Shown piece by piece: positions 8,958 through 16,050 of a stretch of 47,353 nt of DNA. The stretch spans positions 195,369-242,721 of the forward strand of contig HF999649.1 in NCBI GenBank assembly GCA_000434055.1. Direction: 5' to 3'. Source of the DNA: Ruminococcus sp. CAG:488 (lineage in GTDB: Bacteria; Bacillota; Clostridia; Oscillospirales; Acutalibacteraceae). Each line of letters opens with the position of its first letter. Positions within the stretch are counted from its first letter, which is position 1. The notes beneath the pieces were generated by a model, which had not been told where the DNA came from, ran no database searches, and was given only the letters and a program-made list of their open reading frames with translations. The position numbers and the translations under genes are program-made.

Positions 8958-9619
8958 ACACTCTCAAAAATAATATCTGCTATTGCCTCGGCGTTCTCGT
9001 CGAGGCTTTTATCAAAGCTTTTATTATCAACCTCGTTTGTCACGAAGCCGACCTCGAGAAGAATCGACGGCATATTTGTATTGGAATTGACATAGTAATT
9101 GTTTCCGCTTGAGTTGCGATAACCCTTTTTCACTCCCCTGTTCGGCAGACTCGAAATGTCACTGAGCGCCTCAACCAGCTTTTGCGCGGTCTCCTCTTCG
9201 TTGCCCTTCGGCTCCTTTGCTATCCACGCCTCAAAGCCCGATCCCGAAGCCGAACTGTTTCTATGTAATGACAGGAAAAAATCACATCGTTTTCTGTTTG
9301 CTAATTTGCAGCGCTCCTTAAGCGTAATATCGGAATCGTCCTCACGAGTCAAAATAACCTTTATTCCCTTTGCCTCCAGCCTGTCTTTCACCTTGAGCGT
9401 CAGGCGAAGATTGTCGTCCTTCTCAAGCCTTGCACCGCCCGTTGAGGTTGCGCCGACATCGTCGGCACCGTGACCTGCATCAAGGCAGACGGTTTTGACA
9501 CTTTCATAATGCTCCTCAACCACGCCCGACAGGAATTTGACCGCCACAAGAAAGCTTGTCAGAACAAGACCCACGGCAATAACAGCCGTAATTCCCGTTT
9601 TTCCCTTCAATATATTCAT
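8927..9619 (-). CDS. N-acetylmuramoyl-L-alanine amidase (Amidase_3), membrane-anchored
   Basis: A 230-residue zinc amidase that cleaves the bond between MurNAc and the peptide stem. One hydrophobic segment (residues ~10-30) is a signal or anchor. The catalytic domain shows CLDAGHGADD (first His), RLEKDDNL (Glu ligand), FLSLHRNSS (second His) and SILLEVGFVTN (catalytic Glu), as in the CwlD/LytC/AmiC family. There are no cell-wall binding repeats. The ribosome site is GAGGGAG upstream of ATG 9619. CwlD of spore cortex synthesis is the closest functional idea, but a vegetative amidase cannot be excluded. Confidence 0.85.
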   Translation of the reverse strand: MNILKGKTGITAVIAVGLVLTSFLVAVKFLSGVVEEHYESVKTVCLDAGHGADDVGATSTGGARLEKDDNLRLTLKVKDRLEAKGIKVILTREDDSDITLKERCKLANRKRCDFFLSLHRNSSASGSGFEAWIAKEPKGNEEETAQKLVEALSDISSLPNRGVKKGYRNSSGNNYYVNSNTNMPSILLEVGFVTNEVDNKSFDKSLDENAEAIADIIFESVQNESPTKTS

Positions 9620-9657
9620 TTTTCTCCCTCTTTTTTGTTACTTTCTAAAAAAAACAA

Positions 9658-9686
9658 TTGACTTTATCCATGTTTAGTAGTATATT
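9658..9686 (+). promoter_or_regulatory. Promoter of the metallophosphoesterase-IIC operon
   Basis: TTGACT (9658-9663), 17 nt, TATATT (9681-9686). The predicted start near 9693 would leave ATG 9698 almost leaderless, which supports ATG 9719 as the true start of the next gene. Confidence 0.75.
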
Positions 9687-9718
9687 GGAATAAGTATATG
9701 TTTACGGAGGCCGAAATA

Positions 9719-10936
9719 ATGCTCGATAAAAATTTCAACCCGTCTCTGCGATTCATGGTCGTCAGCGACATTCACATTAAGGATGAAGAGTGCATTGAGG
9801 AACAGCGCTTCGCTTCTGCTCTGAAATATGCTTATTCTATTGCTCAAAGCTCCGAGAATTACAAAAAGCTTGATGCAATCGTCATTGTCGGCGACTTTGC
9901 AAACTCGGGAACGGAAATTCAGATGCAAAAGGTCAGGAACATTCTTGATGCAGGCGTTGATTATGACGAAACGCAGATTATATCCTCGTTTGCAAGCCAT
10001 GAAACAAACAGCGACGGTACCGAGGTTGCGACCGAAAGAATGAAACGTATTCTCGGTCAGGATCCCGATCAACACAAGGTCATCAACGGCTTCCATTTTG
10101 TCTCCATCTCACCGTCACGCAGTTGTAACTATGATGACGGCAAAAAGGCTTGGATGGCACGGGAGCTTGCTTCTGCCGCAAAAGATAACAGAGCTAAGCC
10201 GATTTTCGTATTTCAACATCCTCACAACACCAACACGGTTTACGGAAGTATTCTTTGGGGTGAGGACGAGCTGATAACAACCTATATGAACTATCCCCAG
10301 ATAATTCATTTCTCCGGTCACTCCCACGCTCCGATAAATGACCCAAGGTCGATTCATCAACAGCATTTCACCTCGCTCGGCACGGGTACGCTCAGCTATT
10401 TTGAGATGGATGAGTTCGACAAAATTACAGGTTCAATACCCGATAACAAAGAAAATGCAGCTCAAATGCTCATTGTTGAAGCTGACGCAGACAACAGAGT
10501 AAGGGTTTATCCCTTCGATGTTCTGACAGGTCATTTCTTCCCGCAGGTGCGTAAAATCGACACTCCGAGCGATATAAGCTCCTTCATCTACACCGCCGAA
10601 AGATATAAGACAAAGGTTGTCCCCTATTTTGCCGATGATTCGAAGCTGACGGTTTCCGATGTAACCGACACATCGTTTAAAATAGAATTTGATCAGGCAA
10701 GAATTGACGAGGATTATGTCGACTGTTATGATATTGTGCTCAAAAATGCAGACGGCTTTGTCATCAGACATTTAAGTATATGGTCGGAATATTATTTTTA
10801 TGATATGCCTGAAAAAAGATCTTACGTATTCACCGATCTTGAACCAAAAACAAAATACACGGTAACTGTCAAGGCGTGCGGCTTTTGGAACAACATTTCC
10901 GAAAACAGCCTTGATGCGGATATAAAAACATTATAA
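9719..10936 (+). CDS. Metallophosphoesterase with C-terminal fibronectin type III domain
   Basis: A 405-residue protein. The N-terminal half has phosphoesterase blocks MVVSDIHIKDE, IVGDFANSG, FQHPHN and FSGHSHAP; the usual GNHE block is replaced by FASHET. Residues ~315-405 form an FN3-like beta domain (LEPKTKYTVTVKACG near the end). There is no clear signal peptide. The start is ATG 9719, with GGAGG (9706-9710) 8 nt upstream, in preference to ATG 9698. A gene for a PTS IIC-like protein follows after 20 nt and should be co-transcribed. The substrate is unknown. Confidence 0.75.
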   Translation: MLDKNFNPSLRFMVVSDIHIKDEECIEEQRFASALKYAYSIAQSSENYKKLDAIVIVGDFANSGTEIQMQKVRNILDAGVDYDETQIISSFASHETNSDGTEVATERMKRILGQDPDQHKVINGFHFVSISPSRSCNYDDGKKAWMARELASAAKDNRAKPIFVFQHPHNTNTVYGSILWGEDELITTYMNYPQIIHFSGHSHAPINDPRSIHQQHFTSLGTGTLSYFEMDEFDKITGSIPDNKENAAQMLIVEADADNRVRVYPFDVLTGHFFPQVRKIDTPSDISSFIYTAERYKTKVVPYFADDSKLTVSDVTDTSFKIEFDQARIDEDYVDCYDIVLKNADGFVIRHLSIWSEYYFYDMPEKRSYVFTDLEPKTKYTVTVKACGFWNNISENSLDADIKTL

Positions 10937-10956
10937 CAACACGGGAGGGGTCTCAA

Positions 10957-12018
10957 ATGTCAAAATTCAAAGCGTTTCTCAAGCGCAAGGACATCGAATT
11001 TTCCGCCAAAAGATACGGAATTGATGCTCTCGGCGCAATGGCGCAGGGTCTTTTTGCTTCCCTGCTTGTCGGCACAATTCTTTCAACGATAGGAACTCAG
11101 TTTTCTATTGAAGCACTTGTAACAATCGGCGATTTTGCATCGGCAGTCAAGGGCTGCGCAATGGCAATTGCAATCGGATTTGCCCTCAAAGCTCCGCCGC
11201 TTGTTCTCTTCTCGCTCGCAACCGTAGGCTATGCCGCAGATAAGCTCGGCGGTGCAGGCGGTCCTCTCGCAGTATTACTCATTACAATAGTAGCCGCCGA
11301 ATTCGGCAAAGCCGTAAGCAAGGAAACAAAGCTTGATATTCTTGTCACTCCCGTTGTAACGATCGGTCTCGGCTGTGTGCTCTCAATGCTCTGTGCACCG
11401 TATATAGGCAAGGCGGCAAGTGCAGTCGGTCACGCTATAATGTGGGCAACCGAGCTTCGTCCGTTCCTGATGGGAATTATTATTTCGGCTATTGTCGGTA
11501 TCGCGCTCACCCTACCGATAAGCAGTGCCGCAATTTGTGCTGCTCTCGGACTTACGGGTCTTGCCGGCGGAGCCGCTCTTGCAGGCTGCTGTGCTCAGAT
11601 GATAGGCTTTGCCGTCATGAGCTTTCGTGAGAACAAATGGGGCGGACTTGTTTCGCAAGGTCTCGGCACAAGTATGCTTCAAATGGGCAATATTGTTAAG
11701 AATCCCCGAATTTGGATTCCGCCGACTCTCGCCTCGATGATTACGGGACCGATAGCAACCTGCATTTTCAAGCTTGAAATGAACGGAGCAGCGGTTTCTT
11801 CGGGTATGGGCACATGCGGACTTGTTGGTCAGATAGGCGTTTACACCGGATGGGTCAATGCCATTGCCGACGGCACAAAGGCAAGCATCACCGCCTTTGA
11901 CTGGATAGGTCTTGTCCTCATCAGTTTCGTCATTCCGGCTGTCCTCTCATGGGTTTTCTGCCTTATCCTTAGAAAAATAGGCTGGATAAAGGAAAACGAC
12001 CTCAAGCTTGACCTTTAA
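10957..12018 (+). CDS. PTS IIC-like membrane protein (PTS_EIIC_2 / PfoR type)
   Basis: A 353-residue protein with eight to ten hydrophobic segments rich in Gly and Ala. Stretches such as ALGAMAQGLFASLLVGTIL, SSAAICAALGLTGLAGGAAL and MITGPIATCIFKLEMN match the PTS_EIIC_2 family that includes PfoR of Clostridium perfringens. No IIA or IIB genes are nearby and no phosphorylation domain is fused, so it may be a PTS-independent carrier or a regulator. GGGAGGGG is 8 nt upstream of the ATG. It is the last gene of a two-gene unit. Confidence 0.75.
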   Translation: MSKFKAFLKRKDIEFSAKRYGIDALGAMAQGLFASLLVGTILSTIGTQFSIEALVTIGDFASAVKGCAMAIAIGFALKAPPLVLFSLATVGYAADKLGGAGGPLAVLLITIVAAEFGKAVSKETKLDILVTPVVTIGLGCVLSMLCAPYIGKAASAVGHAIMWATELRPFLMGIIISAIVGIALTLPISSAAICAALGLTGLAGGAALAGCCAQMIGFAVMSFRENKWGGLVSQGLGTSMLQMGNIVKNPRIWIPPTLASMITGPIATCIFKLEMNGAAVSSGMGTCGLVGQIGVYTGWVNAIADGTKASITAFDWIGLVLISFVIPAVLSWVFCLILRKIGWIKENDLKLDL

Positions 12019-12021
12019 TAA

Positions 12022-12055
12022 AGCAAAAAATTAAGCGGCCGCAATTGCGACCGCT
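12022..12055 (-). terminator. Distal terminator of the micro-ORF transcript
   Basis: Arms 12034-12042 and 12047-12055 around AATT. Read on the minus strand the stem is GCGGTCGC/GCGGCCGC with one G-U pair, followed by TTAATTTTTT. On the plus strand the same position is an A-C mismatch and the T-run is missing, so the element mainly serves minus-strand transcription. It may still help end the plus-strand IIC gene at 12018. Confidence 0.7.
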
Positions 12056-12083
12056 GTTACTTTATACATATGGATATATCAAG

Positions 12084-12109
12084 AAAAGCGGCCATCGTTT
12101 GATGACCGC
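12084..12109 (-). terminator. Proximal terminator of the micro-ORF transcript
   Basis: Minus-strand stem GCGGTCATC / GATGGCCGC (12109-12101 with 12096-12088), loop AAAC, followed by TTTTCTT. The only non-Watson-Crick pair is G-U on the minus strand but A-C on the plus strand. It lies 6 nt after the stop of the last micro-ORF. Confidence 0.8.
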
Positions 12110-12115
12110 CGTTAA

Positions 12116-12807
12116 TTATTTACAGAATTTTGGACTCACACCTTTTCATATTACTATGAGTTATGATTAAGTGTACATGTCACTCACTCTCTTCTGAGTA
12201 AATTTTGTTTAGTTTAAAGCTTTAGTGAAACATCGTACTCACTCTTTCAATTTATTAACCGGAAGAAGCTTTACGTTTTCATCGGACTCACTCTCTCTGA
12301 AAAAATTTAGTTCAACTTAAACTTTAATAAAACATCTTAACTCACTCTCTCAATGTTAATCGGGAAAGATTTAACTGTTCTTTGGACTCACGCTTTCTTA
12401 ATAGATTTTGATCTGAGTTTAAGTCTTAAAGAAACATTGCACTCACTCTCTCAATTTAATTGATGAAGAAAATCTTACCTATGCCTTTGGACTCACGCTT
12501 TCTGTTAGTTATTTGGCATATTGCCTGGTATTGTTATCTCTTAACGAGATTCAATTAACTGTTCTTCGGACTCACGCCTTTTCAAGTTACTTTTTGTTAT
12601 TTTGAAGCTTTAATAAAACATCTTACTCACTCTCTCAAGTTTATTTGATTTCAAAATAAGATTTTATTAAATATCTTCTTACTTGATACTAAGAAGGATT
12701 TTATTACCTGTACATTTCAACTCACTCTTTCAATCTTTATGGAGGGGTAAATTAACTGTACTTGATACTCACCTTTCCTTGGATTATTCGGTGATTTGAG
12801 CTTTCAT
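12116..12807 (-). repeat. Tandem array of micro-ORFs opening with GTGAGT
   Basis: Twelve GTGAGT copies run on the minus strand, 46-55 nt apart except for gaps of 95 and 79. Ten open a tiny ORF with GTG as start: 12752-12772 MSIKYS, 12610-12630 MSKMFY, 12555-12575 MSPKNS, 12479-12496 MSPKA, 12426-12446 MSAMFL, 12371-12391 MSPKNS, 12271-12291 MSPMKT, 12222-12242 MSTMFH, 12167-12187 MSDMYT and 12116-12139 MSPKFCK. Two copies (GTG at 12725 and 12345) meet a stop at codon 3, but ATG-x-x-TAA follows (12704-12715 MYR, 12324-12335 MFY). An upstream AAGGAG-preceded ORF (12784-12807, MKAQITE) opens the series. GAAAGR or GAGAGA precedes most copies with almost no spacing. Translation is not proven; an RNA-level motif is the alternative. 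I recognise no known family. Confidence 0.7.
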
Positions 12808-12882
12808 GCTCTCCTTCTATGTCATGTGGGCGTTCCCACTACTCCGCGATGCCGGGTGTTTAAAATCTTTACTCTTTATCAA

Positions 12883-12974
12883 TTATTCATTTGGCTTTGT
12901 CATGCCCTCTTATTTCAGATTTAACAGAACCGGATGGCGGCCATATTAAATTGTGTTTCATCTATCGTGTTCAT
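12883..12974 (-). CDS. Leading small ORFs of the array transcript
   Basis: Two small ORFs precede the array. The first (12921-12974) encodes MNTIDETQFNMAAIRFC; it has GGGAGG 9 nt before its ATG, the best ribosome site of the unit, and a GCGAGTCC sequence that looks like a changed GTGAGTCC motif. The second (12883-12903) encodes MTKPNE behind AGAGGG. Between these and the array, 12784-12882 contains a GTGGG/CCCAC hairpin and the MKAQITE ORF. The peptides resemble nothing I know. Confidence 0.4.
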
Positions 12975-13056
12975 TGGACTCGCCTCCCTTTCATTTTATT
13001 TGGGAAACCTTGGTTTTTGTTGGTTTGTTTTTTGTTGTTTCCCTTTGTTCACCTAT

Positions 13057-13085
13057 ATATTAGCACGCGTTTTATGGTTTGTCAA
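13057..13085 (-). promoter_or_regulatory. Strong extended -10 promoter of the array transcript
   Basis: On the minus strand: TTGACA (13085-13080), exactly 17 nt, TAATAT (13062-13057), preceded by TGC, which makes an extended -10. It is back to back with the DUF1292 promoter, so the two units diverge from about 13.1 kb. Confidence 0.85.
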
Positions 13086-13143
13086 TAGTTTTTTTAAAAA
13101 ATATTGAAAAATTTTATAAAATTTGACTTAATTGTATTTTCGC

Positions 13144-13172
13144 TTGACTATTAATCAAAATGCGGTTAAAAT
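13144..13172 (+). promoter_or_regulatory. Promoter of the DUF1292 gene and possibly the 6S RNA
   Basis: TTGACT (13144-13149), 17 nt, TAAAAT (13167-13172). The predicted start is near 13179, 28 nt before the ATG. Confidence 0.8.
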
Positions 13173-13206
13173 ATATTTATATGAAAACTACACGGAGGAC
13201 GCAAAA

Positions 13207-13506
13207 ATGGCTGAAGAATACAATCCGGACATCGTCAGCGTAGTTGACGAGAACGGTGAAGAACATATTTTTGAAGAGCTTGACAGAATCGAAACCGATG
13301 ACGCACGTTACGTCGCCCTTCTCCCCGTCTATGACGACGCAGAGGATATTCTTGAGGACGACGGCGAAATAATCCTTCTCAAGGTTGAGGAAGAGGCAAA
13401 CGGCGACACATATCTTTGCCCGATTGAAAACGCAAAGGAATTTGACGAGGTTCAGGCAATATTCGAGGAAAGACTTCAGGATCTTTTCAACGAAGAAGAG
13501 GAATAA
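13207..13506 (+). CDS. DUF1292 (YrzB-like) small acidic protein
   Basis: A 99-residue, very acidic protein. It begins with a segment that matches DUF1292 (VDENGEEHIFEELDRIETDD, then YVALLPVYDDAED) and ends in Glu-rich sequence. The family is widespread in Firmicutes and has no established function. ATG 13207 has GGAGG 8 nt upstream. The frame extends to 13132, but that start would lie upstream of the predicted transcription start. The 6S-like RNA follows within 20 nt. Confidence 0.85.
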   Translation: MAEEYNPDIVSVVDENGEEHIFEELDRIETDDARYVALLPVYDDAEDILEDDGEIILLKVEEEANGDTYLCPIENAKEFDEVQAIFEERLQDLFNEEEE

Positions 13507-13520
13507 TAAGAAGTAAAACA

Positions 13521-13708
13521 AAGCCCTGCCTTGTGCGATAACTTACGGTCCATATTAACCCTACAACTTTATCTAAGGGAGCTCGGCTCCGTGCACGGAT
13601 TGCAGACCTCCCGGCTTTTGCCGGACGTTGGGAGCGAGAACTGTATGGGAGGTTCCCACCTGCTTTAAACGCAGGTTACTATCGACCGTATCCGGCTTGG
13701 CGGGGTTC
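13521..13708 (+). ncRNA. ssrS: Probable 6S RNA
   Basis: A 188-nt segment folds into one long interrupted hairpin. CCCTGCC (13524-13530) pairs with GGCGGGG (13699-13705); TACGGTC (13544-13550) pairs with GACCGTA (13684-13690); TAACC (13556-13560) pairs with GGTTA (13674-13678); CCTCCC (13607-13612) pairs with GGGAGG (13647-13652). A pyrimidine-rich central bubble begins near 13561. Its 3' strand can form a small hairpin (ACCTGC/GCAGGT, 13658-13676), as 6S RNAs do. 6S RNA sequesters sigma-A RNA polymerase. The identity rests on size and fold, not on a covariance search; no own promoter is clear. Confidence 0.65.
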
Positions 13709-13727
13709 AAAAACAAAGGTGATTTAA

Positions 13728-14414
13728 TTGATAAGAGTTGTCAGAGCAAACGTGCTTGACATTGTTCCGTTGGAGGTTGGCTTTATCTATGCTCAAAAGA
13801 CACGGCTTTCAAACGGTCAGGACACAGTTGCTTTTTATGTATATGACCAGGACGGCGACAGAACGCTGCCTGTTAAAATAAAAACTTATCTCGAGGCAAA
13901 ATTCGGGTTTCAGTACCGTGAAATTGCAAAAAAACTCGGTAACTACATAGCCTGCGATTCAGCCGTGCTCAAAAGCAACGGCGTTGTTACGCTGTTTGAC
14001 GACGGAAACATGAATATTTTTGACTCTAACGGCGACATAGCAATGCAGGAAAAGCTCGTTTATCAGAACTGCCCTATCAGAAGCCTTGCCCTTGACGGAA
14101 CGTGTTTCTGGTGCGTTGTGCCGGACAGAAATTCAATCGTAAAATTCTCCCCTATTGAAAAGAGAGTTCTTTTGAGAATCGGCGGCGGCGCATCGGTCGC
14201 ATTCAGACGTCCGATCTCCGTTTTCAAAAACAAGGACAAGCTTTTTGTTTGCAATGAGGCCACCAATGAGATAAGAACAATAAGCCTGAAAGATTATTCT
14301 GTAAACGACTATATGAAATTCAAAGAGCCTCTGAAGAAATATTTCAAGGTTGGTTTTTTTGAATATGTTGTCCTTGATTCGGGAGTTTACTGCCTCGAGG
14401 AAAGGGATAAATAA
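13728..14414 (+). CDS. Conserved hypothetical protein, beta-propeller-like
   Basis: A 228-residue protein with no signal peptide or membrane helix. From about residue 80 it has repeated short beta-strand blocks of NHL/propeller type (SNGVVTLFDDGNMNIFDSNGD, then CFWCVVPDRNSIVKFSP, then KDKLFVCNEATNEIRTISL), where the protein alternates strand and turn every ~40 residues. It is too short for a complete propeller. The start is TTG 13728, with AAAGGTGAT upstream. It lies 19 nt after the 6S-like RNA and may be cotranscribed with it. The function is unknown. Confidence 0.6.
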   Translation: MIRVVRANVLDIVPLEVGFIYAQKTRLSNGQDTVAFYVYDQDGDRTLPVKIKTYLEAKFGFQYREIAKKLGNYIACDSAVLKSNGVVTLFDDGNMNIFDSNGDIAMQEKLVYQNCPIRSLALDGTCFWCVVPDRNSIVKFSPIEKRVLLRIGGGASVAFRRPISVFKNKDKLFVCNEATNEIRTISLKDYSVNDYMKFKEPLKKYFKVGFFEYVVLDSGVYCLEERDK

Positions 14415-14444
14415 TCTGAATACAAAACCGTACATATATGGAAA

Positions 14445-14481
14445 GAAGCACCTAAAGAAAAGGCGCTTCTTTTTTATTTTT
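14445..14481 (+). terminator. Intrinsic terminator
   Basis: GAAGCACCT (14445-14453), a 7-nt loop, AGGCGCTTC (14461-14469), then a run of twelve bases that is almost all T. It ends the unit containing the propeller-like gene. Confidence 0.85.
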
Positions 14482-14507
14482 GAGGTTATCATAATATAGG
14501 TGATATT

Positions 14508-14900
14508 ATGGATAAAATCAAAGAATATTTTGTTGTTTTTGCCTCGGGAGGAATAATCTACAGTCTTATTGAGGTTGTTTTCCGCGGTTTTACTCACTGG
14601 ACAATGACGCTGACCGGCGGAGCTGCACTGCTGATTATTTACATCACTAACATAAAAATCAAAACGAAAGGTCTTATCGTCCGCTGTCTTGCAGGCTGCG
14701 CGATAATCACATCGCTCGAATTCATTGTCGGCTGTATTGTCAACCGAGGGCTTCACATGAAGGTTTGGGATTATTCCGGGGAAAAATACAACGTGCTCGG
14801 TCAAATATGTCCGCTTTTCTCTGTCCTGTGGTTCTTACTCTGTATTCCCGCTACTCTGCTCTCCTTCTTTTTCCGCCGACGTTTCGGTGAATACAGATGA
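14508..14900 (+). CDS. Putative ABC-transporter type IV (CmpB-family) membrane protein
   Basis: 130 residues with four hydrophobic segments. IYSLIEVVFRGFTHWTMTLTGG at the N-terminus and a central LEFIVGCIVNRG, then VWDYS, are typical of the PF06541 family (putative ABC transporter type IV / CmpB). The molecular role is not established. GTGATATT precedes the ATG. The last 66 nt overlap, tail to tail, the 3' end of the glycosidase-like lipoprotein gene on the other strand. Confidence 0.75.
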   Translation: MDKIKEYFVVFASGGIIYSLIEVVFRGFTHWTMTLTGGAALLIIYITNIKIKTKGLIVRCLAGCAIITSLEFIVGCIVNRGLHMKVWDYSGEKYNVLGQICPLFSVLWFLLCIPATLLSFFFRRRFGEYR

Positions 14901-16049
14901 TTTGATATTTTTGAATTCCTCGCTGAAATCGGAATTTGTGAGCGAAGTATAAGAGAAAAATGCCACGCCGCCGTAGTTATCCGTTGCCTTCGCGACGGAT
15001 ATTTCTTTCTCTATTATGCCGTTTCCTACGTCAAACTCCTCGTCGCTGTCGTTTATTTTGTACGCCGCAATTCCGTATATCATTCTAACGGCCCCTATTG
15101 TATCCAGCTTTGACCAACTGTCGCAGGCCTTATCAAACGGTACCGCCTCGTCCTCAAAGCCGTAATAAAGCTGAGGAATAATCCAGTCACAATATCCGCG
15201 CTCTGAGCACCAGCGTTCAACGTCAGCATACTCCTCCTCATAGTTGTTGTTGATATTTCCTGCCGGGCTGATCGAGAAAACGCAGTCCTTGTTCTCACTC
15301 TTGACTGCCGTATACATCTGAGAAACGAACGAGGAAATCATTTCAAGACGCCATTTGTCGTGAAACAGCTTGCCGCCGCTTTTCTTATAATCGTCGTAGT
15401 AAACCTTATCCACGCTCTCGTCGGTTGAGGGATAGAAATAATCGTCAATATGTATTCCGTCAACATCATAGTTTTTGATAATTTCACGCACGCCGTCGAT
15501 TATCAGCTTGTGGTTATCCGTCGAGGCGGGGCAAAGATACAGACCGCCGTCCGCAGTTACGACGCGTTTTTTCGTCTTTTCGTCGTTCAAAAGAATTTTT
15601 GCCGGATTTTTTTTGCTGAGCTTATCAAGATCGGTATCAAACGACACCCTGAACGGATTTATCCATGCATGAAGTCCGATTCCCCTCTCATGGGCCTCTT
15701 CAACCATAATTTCAAGAGGGTCATAGTATATCGGATCTCCCTGATACCCCGTCAGATACGCCGACCAGGGAAATATATCCGACGGATACATTGCGTCGCA
15801 AAACGGCCTGACCTGTACAAAAGCTGTGTTTATACCAAGCTTTGCGCAGTTATCAAACATCTCTCTGATTTTCTCTCTGAACGATGCTTCGTCACCGCCG
15901 TCCGAATCCTTCATGGAAAGTTCGTTATATGATATCCATACAGCGGAAATCTCCTTGCCGCCGGGCTTTTTGCTCTTTTGCGATTTGTCAGGAATTGTGC
16001 AAGAGGTAAGCATCATCATTGCAAGCAACAAACATATTATACGCTTCAT
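14835..16049 (-). CDS. GHL10-type (DUF187) glycosyl hydrolase-like lipoprotein
   Basis: 404 residues with a lipoprotein signal (lipobox LTSC, Cys17), so it should be surface-anchored. The body is a TIM-barrel of the glycosyl-hydrolase-like 10 family: AVWISYNELS at the start, AFVQVRPFCDAMYPSDIFPW, GLHAWINPFRV, VDGIHIDDYFYP with the acidic pair, and WIIPQLYYGF. The family is thought to act on polysaccharide, possibly peptidoglycan or exopolysaccharide. It starts 1 nt after the flavoprotein stop and forms a two-gene unit with it. The 3' end overlaps a converging gene. Confidence 0.85.
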   Translation of the reverse strand: MKRIICLLLAMMMLTSCTIPDKSQKSKKPGGKEISAVWISYNELSMKDSDGGDEASFREKIREMFDNCAKLGINTAFVQVRPFCDAMYPSDIFPWSAYLTGYQGDPIYYDPLEIMVEEAHERGIGLHAWINPFRVSFDTDLDKLSKKNPAKILLNDEKTKKRVVTADGGLYLCPASTDNHKLIIDGVREIIKNYDVDGIHIDDYFYPSTDESVDKVYYDDYKKSGGKLFHDKWRLEMISSFVSQMYTAVKSENKDCVFSISPAGNINNNYEEEYADVERWCSERGYCDWIIPQLYYGFEDEAVPFDKACDSWSKLDTIGAVRMIYGIAAYKINDSDEEFDVGNGIIEKEISVAKATDNYGGVAFFSYTSLTNSDFSEEFKNIKSSVFTETSAEKEGEQSSGNTE

Positions 16050-16050
16050 A

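Larger units (their letters stand above)
12022..13050 (-). ncRNA. Predicted ~1-kb minus-strand transcript carrying the micro-ORF array
   Basis: This fills the 1.19-kb gap between the IIC gene and the DUF1292 gene. A promoter at 13057-13085 predicts a start near 13050, and two terminators end it near 12084 or 12022. Neither strand has an ORF resembling a conventional gene. The spacers between motifs are AT-rich and contain local hairpins: CTTCTTA/TAAGAAG near 12662-12685, and ATCTC/GAGAT near 12537-12551. It could be a polycistronic micro-ORF messenger or a non-coding RNA with repeated protein-binding sites. Confidence 0.65.

Noticed and set aside
12116..12807. CRISPR array for the GTGAGT repeats
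   Set aside because: The repeats are only ~12-14 nt and degenerate, spacing is uneven, and no cas genes are near.
12891..13088. 65-codon plus-strand ORF in the gap before the DUF1292 gene
   Set aside because: It has no ribosome site, low-complexity Phe/Leu content, and lies antisense to the array leader and its promoter.
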